Origin: Rhodoplanes sp.
GTDB taxonomy: Bacteria; Pseudomonadota; Alphaproteobacteria; Rhizobiales; Xanthobacteraceae
Direction of reading: 5' to 3'
DNA length: 48,349 nucleotides
NCBI RefSeq assembly: GCF_013377085.1
Contig: NZ_JACAAX010000050.1
Span: 1-48,349 of the forward strand
Shown here: positions 6,980 to 15,114 of the stretch, piece after piece
Layout: each line of letters opens with the position of its first letter
Numbering within the stretch: the first letter of the stretch is position 1
The notes under the pieces: model-generated
What the model saw: the letters and a program-made list of their open reading frames with translations, nothing else
The model's database searches: none
What the model was told of the DNA's origin: nothing
Translations under genes and position numbers: made by a program

Positions 6980-8863
6980 ATGGTTGCGCTCTGGGCGAGC
7001 CGCCTGTTCGGGTCCGCGCTGTCGCCCCGCACGGTGCGCAGCACGTTGGTCTGGGTCGTCCTCGCCTGCATGGCCCCGGTCGTCGTCGGCACGCTCTTCC
7101 TGGCCGACGCCTTCTACCGATGGGAAGCGAGCCGCCTCGTCTCCGGAACCGTCACGACGGCGCACGAGGTGATGATGGCGATCGATCGCGAGCTGGAAAG
7201 AACGGCCGCGACAGCTCGGGTGCTGGCGGCCCTGCCTCACGTCAAGTCCGGCGATCTCGCAGCCTTTCATGCCGAGGCCCGCGAGATCGTGCAGCGGCTG
7301 TTGGGATACGACGTCGTGCTGAGCGACGCGTCGGGCCAGCAGGTCCTCAGCACCCACCTTCCGTTCGGTTCGGAGCTGCCGCAAGACGAAAGCCATTCAC
7401 ATCTCGCCGCGGTGTTTGCCGGCCGCGAGACGATCGTGTCGGACCTACTGATGGACAAGGTGCTCCTGCAGACGGCCATCGCCGTCGCCGTGCCGGTCCT
7501 GCGCGGAACCGACATCGTCTACAGCCTGGACATCAGGATCGGTTCCGCACGGCTGAGCCGGCTGATCGTCCAGTGGGCGCAGCCCCCCGACCGCGTCGTC
7601 GTTCTGATCGACAGGACCGGCACCATCGTGGCCCGCAGTCAGCGGCCGGAGATCTTCGTCGGGCAGAGCCCCCCCTCGAAGTTCACCGATTATTGGGCGC
7701 GGCAGGGGGCCGGCGTGGTCGAGACCGTCACCAACGACGGGATCCCGGTCTACGCCGCCTTCAGCCGTTCCGACGTCTCCAACCTGACGGCCGCGATCCT
7801 GGTTCCGGTCGCCGCCGTGACCCGCGACCTTCGCTGGTTCGTCGCCGCTTGCGCCGCCATCGGGCTGCTGCTGATCGCTGCGAGCCTGTACGTCGCCATC
7901 CGGTTGTCGCGGCGACTGACCGCGTCGGTCGACGCCCTCATCGACCCGGCGCTGGCGCTGAGCCGCGGCGAGGCCGTGCCTCTGCCCAGGCTCGACCTTC
8001 AGGAGTCCAACACGCTGGCGACGGCGATGCAGGGCGCGCAGAGCCTCATCGCGAACCGCACCAAGGAGCGCGATCGCGCGCAACGACAGTCGTATCAGAT
8101 GCTCGTCGCCGGCGACGCCATGGAAAAAACCATGAAGCTGAATGCGGCCTTCTTCTCCTCCCTGAAGCAGGAGATCAGCAAGCCGCTCGAGGCGATCGTC
8201 GCGACCACCGACCTGATCGGCTCCGAGACCTACCAGACGCTCGGCTTTCCACAATATCGCCAGTTCGCGACGTGCATTGCCGAGAATACCCGCCACATCA
8301 TCGCTCTGGTCGATCAGATGCTCGACTCGGCGAGCGTCGAGGTGAGCAAGGTCGTGCTGCACGAGGAGGTCGTCGATTTCGCCGCCGAGGTGCGGACCGT
8401 CACCCTGCTGAGCACCGCGCGCGCCGAGTTGGCGGACCTGCGCGTGCATCTGGAGATCGATCCATCGGTGCATCCGATCCTCGGCGATCACCAGCGGCTG
8501 CGACAGATCGTGCTCAACCTGCTGTCGAACGCCATCAAGTACACCGACCCGGGGGGAACGATCTCGATCTCGCTGAGCGAGTCCGAAAAAGGAGAGATCG
8601 TGCTGACGATCGGCGACACCGGAATCGGCATCGCGGCGGAGGACATCGGACAGGCGCTGTCGCCCTTCGGACGCGTTCCCAACCAGCGGAACTCGGCCGG
8701 CGGAGGGACCGGCCTCGGCCTGACGCTGGCGAAATCCCTGGTCGAGCTGCATCAGGGAACGCTGGAGCTGACGAGCAAACCAGGCTGCGGCACGACCGTC
8801 ACGATCCGCTTTCCGAGACGGCGGGTGGTCGAAGACCGCCACGCGACCCCCGACGCGGCGTGA
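6980..8863 (+). CDS. Membrane sensor histidine kinase homologue lacking the phospho-acceptor His
   Basis: A 627-residue protein laid out as a two-component sensor. TM1 spans about 22-42, a periplasmic domain of Cache type runs about 45-280, TM2 spans about 286-306, a linker/HAMP-like region follows, then a DHp region (about 380-450) and a HATPase_c domain (about 495-615). The ATPase boxes are intact: N box DHQRLRQIVLNLLSN (503-517), G1 DTGIGI (546-551), F box PFGRV, and G2 GGGTGLGL (574-581). In the H box the usual S-H-E is K-Q-E (396-398): codon 8168-8170 is CAG, so the acceptor His is Gln397. No response regulator is adjacent. The ATG at 6980 is the first in frame; TTG starts up to 37 codons earlier are possible. 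It may act through ATP-dependent control of a partner rather than phosphotransfer. Confidence 0.85.
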   Translation: MVALWASRLFGSALSPRTVRSTLVWVVLACMAPVVVGTLFLADAFYRWEASRLVSGTVTTAHEVMMAIDRELERTAATARVLAALPHVKSGDLAAFHAEAREIVQRLLGYDVVLSDASGQQVLSTHLPFGSELPQDESHSHLAAVFAGRETIVSDLLMDKVLLQTAIAVAVPVLRGTDIVYSLDIRIGSARLSRLIVQWAQPPDRVVVLIDRTGTIVARSQRPEIFVGQSPPSKFTDYWARQGAGVVETVTNDGIPVYAAFSRSDVSNLTAAILVPVAAVTRDLRWFVAACAAIGLLLIAASLYVAIRLSRRLTASVDALIDPALALSRGEAVPLPRLDLQESNTLATAMQGAQSLIANRTKERDRAQRQSYQMLVAGDAMEKTMKLNAAFFSSLKQEISKPLEAIVATTDLIGSETYQTLGFPQYRQFATCIAENTRHIIALVDQMLDSASVEVSKVVLHEEVVDFAAEVRTVTLLSTARAELADLRVHLEIDPSVHPILGDHQRLRQIVLNLLSNAIKYTDPGGTISISLSESEKGEIVLTIGDTGIGIAAEDIGQALSPFGRVPNQRNSAGGGTGLGLTLAKSLVELHQGTLELTSKPGCGTTVTIRFPRRRVVEDRHATPDAA

Positions 8864-8893
8864 CGGACGGACCGTCACGCCCGGCCGCTCGTC

Positions 8894-10660
8894 TCACCCC
8901 CCGTAAAGATAGGCCGGCAGCCACAGCGTCATGCCGGGCCACAGATACATGATCACCATGCACAGGATCACCACCAGCATGTAGGGCATCATGCCGGCGA
9001 AGATCTGGTTGAGGGTGACGTGGGGCGGCGCGACGCCCTTGAGATAGAAGGCCGACATGGCGACCGGCGGCGACAGGAAGGCGGCCTGCAGGTTGACGAA
9101 CACCAACGTGCCCCAGAGGATCGGGTCGATGCCGAAATGCTTCAGCAACGGCAAGAATATCGGCACGAAGATGATGATGATCTCGGTCCATTCCAGCGGC
9201 CAGCCGAGCACGAAGATGATCGCCTGCGACAGGATCATGAACTGGACGGGCGACATGTCGAGCGACAGCACCCAGTGCTCGAGCAGCGCCTGCCCGCCCA
9301 GCACGGCGAACACGGCCGAGAACAGCGCCGAGCCGACGAACAGCCAGCACACCATCGCGGTGGTCTTGGCGGTTAGGAACACCGCCTCCTTGGTGCGCTT
9401 CCAGTCGAGCGTGCGGGCCTGCAGCGCGAGCACGAAGGCGCCGGCGGCGCCGACCGCGGCCGACTCCGTCGCCGTGGTGATGCCGAGCAGGATGACGGCG
9501 AGCACCATGACCGTGAGGATGCCGAGCGGCATCACCGAGATGGTGAGCAGCTTCAACACCTCGAACCGCTCGGCCGTCATCCGCCAGTAATAGCGAAGCT
9601 GCAGCAGGGCGAGCACGACGGCGATGCCGGTGAACCACAGGACGAAGGTCGTCGACGGCCCGCCGGGCGTCGTCGCCTCGGCCGGCGTCGTCGGCTCGGG
9701 CGAGCCGAGCTGCTGCAGGCCACCGAGCGATTCCAGCGTCTCGGCGTCGGCCTGCTGGTGGATGACGACATACCACCAGACCAGAGCGAGGGTGCCGGCG
9801 GTCAGCCCGAACGGTACCAGCGCAATGGCGAAATTGCGCAGCAGCATCGGATAGTCGACCCGCCCGACGCCAGGCTCCCCGGCGTCGCCGATCTCGCGCG
9901 CCTTCGACGGCGACACGAGGGACGTCACCAGGGCGCGCAGCACGTTTTGCGAATAGGCCGCCTGCAGCTTCGGGACCCAGGCCGGCACCGGCACCCGGTT
10001 CTGCTCCTCCGGCAGCGGCGGCGCGATCTTCGGATCGATGAGCGCCCAGCCGACGACGTAGACGAGATAGAGGAAGGCCAGGAAGAAGCCCGGGAACATC
10101 GCGGCCGCGTAGAGCTTGACCACCGACTGCCCGGCCACCGCCGCATAGACGATGATCATCACCGAGGGCGGGATCAGGATGCCGAGCGTGCCGCCCGCCG
10201 TGATGACGCCGGCGGCGAGCCTGACGTCGTAGCCGGCGCGCAGCATCGGGTTGAAGGCGATGACGCCCATCAGCACCACGACGGCGCCGACCAGGCCCGA
10301 GGCGATGCCCCAGAAGGTGCAGACGATCAGGGTGGCGACGGCGAGCGAGGCCGGCACCCGGCGGAAGGCGAGCTGGATCGAGTAGAACATCTTGTCGACC
10401 AGCGCGCCGCGCTCCATCACGTAGCCCATCAGCACGAAGAGCGGGATGGAGATCAGAACGTCGTTGGTCATGGCGCCGTAGGTGCGCTGGACCATCAGGT
10501 CGAACACCCGGTTGTCCCACCAGAACTGGCTCGGGTCCCAGAAGGCGATGAAGCCGAAGACGATGCCGAGCCCCATCAGCGTGAAGGCGGTCGGAAAGCC
10601 CATCATGATGACGACCACGATGAGCCCGAGCATCAGCAGCCCGAGGGAGGAATCGCTCAT
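8894..10660 (-). CDS. dctM: TRAP transporter large permease DctM (enlarged form)
   Basis: The ion-coupled membrane channel of a TRAP uptake system, working with DctQ and DctP. The N-terminal half is standard DctM (MGFPTAFTLMGLGIVFGF, then SIPLFVLMGYVMERGALVDKMF, and GTLGILIPPSVMIIVYA); the C-terminal part resumes at GILTVMVLAVILLGITTATESAAVGAAGAF. Between them lies an insert of about 170 residues with two extra predicted membrane spans and a Pro/Thr-rich loop. It brings the protein to 588 residues, against about 430 in the common form. Enlarged DctMs occur in the mannitol/chloroaromatic-type TRAP group. The start overlaps the dctQ stop by 4 bp. The substrate cannot be read from sequence. Confidence 0.93.
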   Translation of the reverse strand: MSDSSLGLLMLGLIVVVIMMGFPTAFTLMGLGIVFGFIAFWDPSQFWWDNRVFDLMVQRTYGAMTNDVLISIPLFVLMGYVMERGALVDKMFYSIQLAFRRVPASLAVATLIVCTFWGIASGLVGAVVVLMGVIAFNPMLRAGYDVRLAAGVITAGGTLGILIPPSVMIIVYAAVAGQSVVKLYAAAMFPGFFLAFLYLVYVVGWALIDPKIAPPLPEEQNRVPVPAWVPKLQAAYSQNVLRALVTSLVSPSKAREIGDAGEPGVGRVDYPMLLRNFAIALVPFGLTAGTLALVWWYVVIHQQADAETLESLGGLQQLGSPEPTTPAEATTPGGPSTTFVLWFTGIAVVLALLQLRYYWRMTAERFEVLKLLTISVMPLGILTVMVLAVILLGITTATESAAVGAAGAFVLALQARTLDWKRTKEAVFLTAKTTAMVCWLFVGSALFSAVFAVLGGQALLEHWVLSLDMSPVQFMILSQAIIFVLGWPLEWTEIIIIFVPIFLPLLKHFGIDPILWGTLVFVNLQAAFLSPPVAMSAFYLKGVAPPHVTLNQIFAGMMPYMLVVILCMVIMYLWPGMTLWLPAYLYGG

Positions 10661-11382
10661 GTCTGCAGGTCTCCGCCCATGCCGCGCTGGCGCGCCGTCT
10701 CGTCGATCTTGTGGGCCCGCTTGATCGCCGCCTTGCGGGCGTCGTCGTCCACGTGCTCGCTGTCCCGGAGCTGCTCCTCGACCACGTCGATCTCGCTGAC
10801 GTCCTTGAGGCGGCTCGGCCAGTCGCCGGTCTTGAGGCAGACGACGCAGCGGACCATCTCGGCGAGCCCCTGCAGCATCACCATGGCGCCGGCGATCGGG
10901 ATCACGGTCTTGAAGTGATAGACTGGAGGACCATCGGCCGTGACGTTGGAGTGCTCGGCGATTCGCCAGGAATCGCCGGCATAGTGCCAGCCGGCGTAGA
11001 TCAGGGCCATGATGCCGGGGAAGAAGAACAGCAGATAGAGCACGAGGTCGAACGTCGCCTGGGTACGCGGCTGCATCGAGCCGTACAGGAAATCGCCGCG
11101 CACATGGGCGTTCTGGGCGAGCGTGTAGGCGCCGCACAGCATGAACAGCGTGCCGTAGAGCATGTTGTTGAGGTCGAAGATCCAGGCGGTCGGCGCATTG
11201 AGCATGTAGCGCTTGACCACCTCGATGCACACCACCGCCATCAGGACGATGATCAGCCAGGCCGCCGCCTTGCCGACAAAGGTGCTGATGCCGTCGACCG
11301 CATGCAGCAGCCTCTCGGTCGGTGTCTCGGGACGGGCGGACCTGCTGGAACGCCGGGACGGCGCGTCGGTCTGAGCGATCAT
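10657..11382 (-). CDS. dctQ: TRAP transporter small permease DctQ
   Basis: The small membrane subunit that joins DctM. The 241-residue protein has four predicted membrane helices (AAAWLIIVLMAVVCIEVVKR near 40-60, NNMLYGTLFMLCGAYTLA near 72-90, LVLYLLFFFPGIMALIYAGW near 110-130, and VIPIAGAMVMLQGLAEMVRC near 160-180). It carries the family motif NAHVRGDFLYG before the third helix. A charged cytoplasmic tail follows. I chose the ATG at 11382; the open frame continues upstream but that part looks non-coding. It lies 201 bp after dctP and overlaps dctM by ATGA, so the three form one operon. Confidence 0.92.
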   Translation of the reverse strand: MIAQTDAPSRRSSRSARPETPTERLLHAVDGISTFVGKAAAWLIIVLMAVVCIEVVKRYMLNAPTAWIFDLNNMLYGTLFMLCGAYTLAQNAHVRGDFLYGSMQPRTQATFDLVLYLLFFFPGIMALIYAGWHYAGDSWRIAEHSNVTADGPPVYHFKTVIPIAGAMVMLQGLAEMVRCVVCLKTGDWPSRLKDVSEIDVVEEQLRDSEHVDDDARKAAIKRAHKIDETARQRGMGGDLQT

Positions 11383-11583
11383 GGGGTCGGAGTGCTCGGC
11401 GCGGGGATGCAACGAACGCTGGGCTGCCGTCCGACCGCGCGGGCGGACGGCGCATGGTTCGGGGATGCGCAATGCCGCCGACGAGCTCCGCACACGCAGG
11501 CGGGGTCGGCGGCATCGGCAAGCCGTCGGGCGGTGCGGCGGCCGGCCCCGCGGATGCGGAGCTGGCGCGGCACCGCCGCGAGC

Positions 11584-12777
11584 TCAGGTCGGCTGCTTCG
11601 CCACGCCGTTGGGGCCGAAGTAATGGTCGAACGCCATCTTGCGGCTCACCACCGTGTCGTTCTCCCACTGGGTCGCCCGGCGCGCGAAGGTGAGCTGCGA
11701 CTCGAGAACCTCCTTGAACATCGGATTCTCGGACGCCTTCTTCTTCACGACCTCGTCGTAGACCTCGAGCTGCTTCTTGAGCACCGCGTCGGGCGTCTTG
11801 AAGAAGCGGACCTTGTCCTTCTGCTGCAGCTCGACATAGTCCTTGGAGTAGCGGTCGATCGCCTTCCAGGACATGTCGGCCGAGGCGGCCTCGACGGCGT
11901 TGGCGATGATGGCCCGCATCTTCTCGGGCAGCGCATCGTACTTCGCCTTGTTGAAGAGCACCTCGAACTGCTCGGCGTTCTGGTGGTAGCTCTGCAGCAT
12001 GCAGACCTTGGAGACGTCGGGGAAGCCGAGCACGCGGTCAGACGAGGCGTTGTTGAACTCGGCCGCGTCGAGCAGGCCGCGATCCATGGCCGACACGATC
12101 TCGCCGCCGGGCAGCGCGTTGACGGCCATCCCCAACCCGGTGAACACGTCGATCGAGATGCCGACGGTGCGGAACTTGAGGCCCTTCATGTCTTCGATCT
12201 TGGCGATCGGCTTCTTGAACCAGCCGAGCGGCTGGGTCGGCATCGGGCCATAGGGGAACGAGGCGACGCTGGCGCCGATCGAATCGTAGAGCTTGCCGAG
12301 CAGCTCCTTGCCGCCGCCGTACTTGTGCCAGGCGAGCAGCATGTTGGCGTCCATCGCGTAGCCCGGGCCGGAGCCCCACAGCGCGAGCGCCGTCTGCTTG
12401 CCGTAGTGATAGACCATGACGCCATGGCCGCCGTCGAGCGTGCCTTTGGAGACCGCCTCCAGCAGGCCGAAGGCCGGCACCACGGCGCCGGCCGGAAGCA
12501 CCTCGATCTTCAGGTCGCCACCGGTCATGTCGTTGACCTTCTTGGCGAAGTCGAGCGCGTATTCGTGGAAAATGTCCTTCGACGGCCACGTGCTCTGCCA
12601 GCGCATGCTGATCGGGCCGGTCGACTGGGCGATCGCCGGGGCGGCGACCGTCGCGGCGGCGCCGGCGGCCCCCGCGGTCAGCAGGAATTTTCGGCGGCTG
12701 GCGACGTTGGACGAGGTGACGGTGGACGAGGCGGCTTCAGACGACGGCATAGACTGACGCGTGTCCGGACGGGACAT
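11584..12777 (-). CDS. dctP: TRAP transporter substrate-binding protein DctP (Tat-exported)
   Basis: The periplasmic receptor of the TRAP system. The 397-residue protein carries a twin-arginine signal (ASRRKFLLTAGAAGAAATVA, residues 26-45, cleavage near AIA-Q 50/51), so it is probably exported folded. The mature part has the DctP pattern, including MKGLKFRTVGISIDVFTGLG, a KFR motif whose Arg usually binds a carboxylate, followed by ALPGGEIVSAMDRGLLDAAEF. This points to an organic acid, as for the mannitol/chloroaromatic-type receptors. The ATG at 12777 has AGGAGG 9 bases upstream. First gene of dctP-dctQ-dctM; the gap to dctQ may allow higher receptor output. Confidence 0.93.
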   Translation of the reverse strand: MSRPDTRQSMPSSEAASSTVTSSNVASRRKFLLTAGAAGAAATVAAPAIAQSTGPISMRWQSTWPSKDIFHEYALDFAKKVNDMTGGDLKIEVLPAGAVVPAFGLLEAVSKGTLDGGHGVMVYHYGKQTALALWGSGPGYAMDANMLLAWHKYGGGKELLGKLYDSIGASVASFPYGPMPTQPLGWFKKPIAKIEDMKGLKFRTVGISIDVFTGLGMAVNALPGGEIVSAMDRGLLDAAEFNNASSDRVLGFPDVSKVCMLQSYHQNAEQFEVLFNKAKYDALPEKMRAIIANAVEAASADMSWKAIDRYSKDYVELQQKDKVRFFKTPDAVLKKQLEVYDEVVKKKASENPMFKEVLESQLTFARRATQWENDTVVSRKMAFDHYFGPNGVAKQPT

Positions 12778-12873
12778 GGGCTTGTTCCTCCTGAGAACAT
12801 TGGCTGGCGGCCTCGTTTCGGGCCGTCTTGGAGCGTTGGCCGCTCGTTTTCCGACGTGTCGGACCGTCGGTTG

Positions 12874-12888
12874 GGCCACAGTGTGGCC
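12874..12888. promoter_or_regulatory. Perfect palindrome upstream of dctP (possible operator)
   Basis: GGCCACA-G-TGTGGCC is a perfect 7-bp inverted repeat with a one-base centre, 97 bp upstream of the dctP start. A second dyad, CCGAC-GT-GTCGG, lies beside it at 12851-12862, between it and dctP. Such sites fit a dimeric regulator of the TRAP operon. No regulator gene is adjacent, so this is a suggestion only. Confidence 0.35.
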
Positions 12889-13103
12889 GGTTCCTTTCAC
12901 AACCTCAAGGGCGTTGGACTCGAACTTTAGGTGAAAATCCGCACTCCGGGATGCCGGGCGCCGCGCGCCCCGGCCGGCCGCGGCCGGCCAGACGTGAAAA
13001 CGCCGGGATTGCCCCCGAAGCAGGCGTCGGCCGGTTACCGCCCCGCCCGGGCGTCGTCCGGCGCCGGGCGAAAAGCCTGGCCGCACCCGACTGGAGCCCG
13101 CCC

Positions 13104-14852
13104 GTGTCTCGCCTGATCGCCTCCCTCGCCGTCGTCTGGCGGCTCGCCGCACCCTATTTCCGTTCGGAGGAGCGCCGGGCCGGTCGCGCCCTGCTGGCGT
13201 CCGTGATCGTCATCGAGCTCGGCATCGTCGCCATCACGGTGCTGATCAATCAGTGGAACAACCGCTTCTACAACGCCCTGCAGGAGCGCAACTGGGACAC
13301 CTTCGTGTCCGAGCTGCTGCTGTTCTGCGCGCTGGCCGCCGCCTACATCCTGCTCGCCGTCTATCAGCTCTATCTCAACCAGTGGCTCCAGATCCGCTGG
13401 CGCCGCTGGATGACCGGGCAATACCTGTCGCACTGGCTGGAGGGCAGCAACCACTACCGCATGCAGCTCCTCGGCGACGCCGCCGACAATCCCGACCAGC
13501 GCATCGCCGACGACATCAACCTGTTCATCGACCGTGGCCTCAGCATCGGGCTGGGCCTGCTCAACTCGGTGGTCACGCTCGGCTCCTTCGTCGCCATCCT
13601 GTGGGGCCTGTCCGAGCAGGCGCCACTGCACATCGGCGGCACGGCCGTGTCGATCCCGGGCTACCTGGTCTGGGCGGCGCTGCTCTACGCCGTGGTCGGC
13701 ACCGCCTTCACCCATCTGATCGGCCGGCCGCTGATACGCCTGAACTTCCAGCAGCAGCGCTACGAGGCCGACTTCCGCTTCAACCTGGTGCGGGTGCGCG
13801 AGAACGGCGAGCAGATCGCGCTGCTGGCCGGCGAGACCGCCGAGCGGGCCCGCCTGCTCGACCGCTTCGCCGCCCTGATGGGCAACTGGTACGCCATCAT
13901 GTCACGGCAGAAGAAGCTGACCTTCTTCACGGCCGGCTTCAACCAGGTCTCGACCATCTTCCCCTTCGTGGTGGTCTCGCCGGCCTATTTCGCCGGCGCC
14001 GTCAATCTCGGCGGGTTGATGCAGACCGCCTCGGCCTTCGGCAGCGTCCAGCAGGCCCTGTCCTTCTTCGTCACGTCCTATCGCTCGCTCGCCGAATGGA
14101 AGGCGGTGGTCGACCGCCTCGCCGGCTTCGACGCCTCGATCGCGGCCGGCCGGGCGCTGGCCGCCGGACCCGACACCATCGCGGTCACGGTCGGCGACAA
14201 GGCCGGCGGTATCGCGGCGGAGCGGCTCGACGTGCGGCTGCCGAGCGGCACGCCGCTGGTCGCGGCGCACGGTCTCGCACTCCCGGCCGGGGAGCGCGTG
14301 CTGGTCAACGGGCCGTCCGGCTCCGGCAAGTCCACCCTGTTCCGCGCCCTCGCCGGGGTCTGGCCGTTCGGCGACGGCAGCGTCGCGGTGCCGGCCGGCA
14401 GCCGTGTCATGGTGCTGCCGCAGCGGCCCTATCTGCCGGTCGGCACGCTCGCCGCCGCGGTGTGCTACCCGGCCCTGCCGGACGCCTTCTCGCGCGACAA
14501 GATCGCCGAGGTGCTGGCCGCGGTCGGGCTCGGCGCCTTGACGGACCGCATCGACGAGGAGGCGCATTGGGGTCGCACCCTGTCGCTCGGCGAGCAGCAG
14601 CGCATCGCCGTCGCCCGCGCGATCCTGCAGGCGCCCGACTACCTGCTCCTCGACGAGGCGACGGCCTCGCTCGACGAGCCGTCGGAGGCCGCCCTTTACG
14701 GGCTGTTGCGCGAGCGCCTGCCCGGCGCCGCGCTGATCTCGATCGGCCACCGCTCGACCCTGAACGCGCTGCACGACCGCAATCTGGTGCTGGAGCGCGA
14801 CGGCGACGGCCACCGCCTGCGCGAGCACACGGCCGCTGCGGCGGCGGAGTGA
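13104..14852 (+). CDS. ABC transporter, fused permease/ATPase of the SbmA/BacA-YddA family
   Basis: An inner-membrane half transporter of 582 residues related to YddA and to the BacA-like transporters that take up peptides or vitamin B12-type substrates. The N-terminal SbmA/BacA-type membrane domain (about 10-335) has typical INQWNNRFYNALQERNW (48-64) and DNPDQRIADDI (128-138). The ATPase domain has Walker A GPSGSGKS (403-410), signature LSLGEQQR (493-500), Walker B YLLLDE (513-518) and His549. The start is a GTG at 13104 with GGAG upstream. It stands alone, divergent from the TRAP operon. The substrate is not predictable. Unlike SbmA it has its own ATPase. Confidence 0.9.
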   Translation: MSRLIASLAVVWRLAAPYFRSEERRAGRALLASVIVIELGIVAITVLINQWNNRFYNALQERNWDTFVSELLLFCALAAAYILLAVYQLYLNQWLQIRWRRWMTGQYLSHWLEGSNHYRMQLLGDAADNPDQRIADDINLFIDRGLSIGLGLLNSVVTLGSFVAILWGLSEQAPLHIGGTAVSIPGYLVWAALLYAVVGTAFTHLIGRPLIRLNFQQQRYEADFRFNLVRVRENGEQIALLAGETAERARLLDRFAALMGNWYAIMSRQKKLTFFTAGFNQVSTIFPFVVVSPAYFAGAVNLGGLMQTASAFGSVQQALSFFVTSYRSLAEWKAVVDRLAGFDASIAAGRALAAGPDTIAVTVGDKAGGIAAERLDVRLPSGTPLVAAHGLALPAGERVLVNGPSGSGKSTLFRALAGVWPFGDGSVAVPAGSRVMVLPQRPYLPVGTLAAAVCYPALPDAFSRDKIAEVLAAVGLGALTDRIDEEAHWGRTLSLGEQQRIAVARAILQAPDYLLLDEATASLDEPSEAALYGLLRERLPGAALISIGHRSTLNALHDRNLVLERDGDGHRLREHTAAAAAE

Positions 14853-14882
14853 AAACGCCCCGCACCTCGACCGCGTCGCTCC

Positions 14883-14976
14883 GTCATCGCCGGGCTCGAC
14901 CCGGCGATCCATCGCCCTGCGACAAAGCGCTTTTGCGAACGTGATGGATGCGCGGGTCGAGCCCGCGCATGACGGT
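14883..14976. repeat. Inverted REP-like pair (GTCATCGCCGGGCTCGACCCG type)
   Basis: A left arm (14883-14912) reading GTCATCGCCGGGCTCGACCC is matched by an inverted right arm (about 14943-14976) ending GCGGGTCGAGCCCGCGCATGAC. The arms enclose a short AAAGCGCTTTTGCG centre. The pair can form a long stem downstream of the ABC transporter gene and may help end its transcript. Degenerate relatives lie at 6421-6590. Confidence 0.7.
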
Positions 14977-15057
14977 GATAGGCATGAGGCCACTCGCGTG
15001 CACTGAGCGCTCGCTCATGACGCCCTACGCCGTACGGCCCAAGCGCCACCGGCCACG

Positions 15058-15086
15058 AAAAAGGGCGGCACCCGAAGGTGCCGCCC
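15058..15086 (-). terminator. Rho-independent terminator of the TorF-type porin gene
   Basis: A perfect 10-bp stem (GGGCGGCACC / GGTGCCGCCC, 15063-15086) with a 4-base CGAA loop is followed on the minus strand by five T (15062-15058). It lies 28 bp after the porin stop. Confidence 0.85.
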
Positions 15087-15114
15087 GAGGCAGATCGAAG
15101 GAGGAAGACGGCAC

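Noticed and set aside
6980-8863. A second His in the DHp region (TRHIIALVD) as substitute acceptor
   Set aside because: It lies on the second helix of the DHp hairpin, not in the H box, and is a common residue there; no basis to call it the phosphorylation site.
10661-11668. dctM reading frame extended upstream to 11668
   Set aside because: This part overlaps dctQ in another frame; dctM starts at 10660 with the normal ATGA overlap.
10711-12930. Plus-strand reading frame of 739 codons across dctQ and dctP
   Set aside because: It runs antisense to two well-supported TRAP genes and has no recognisable domain.
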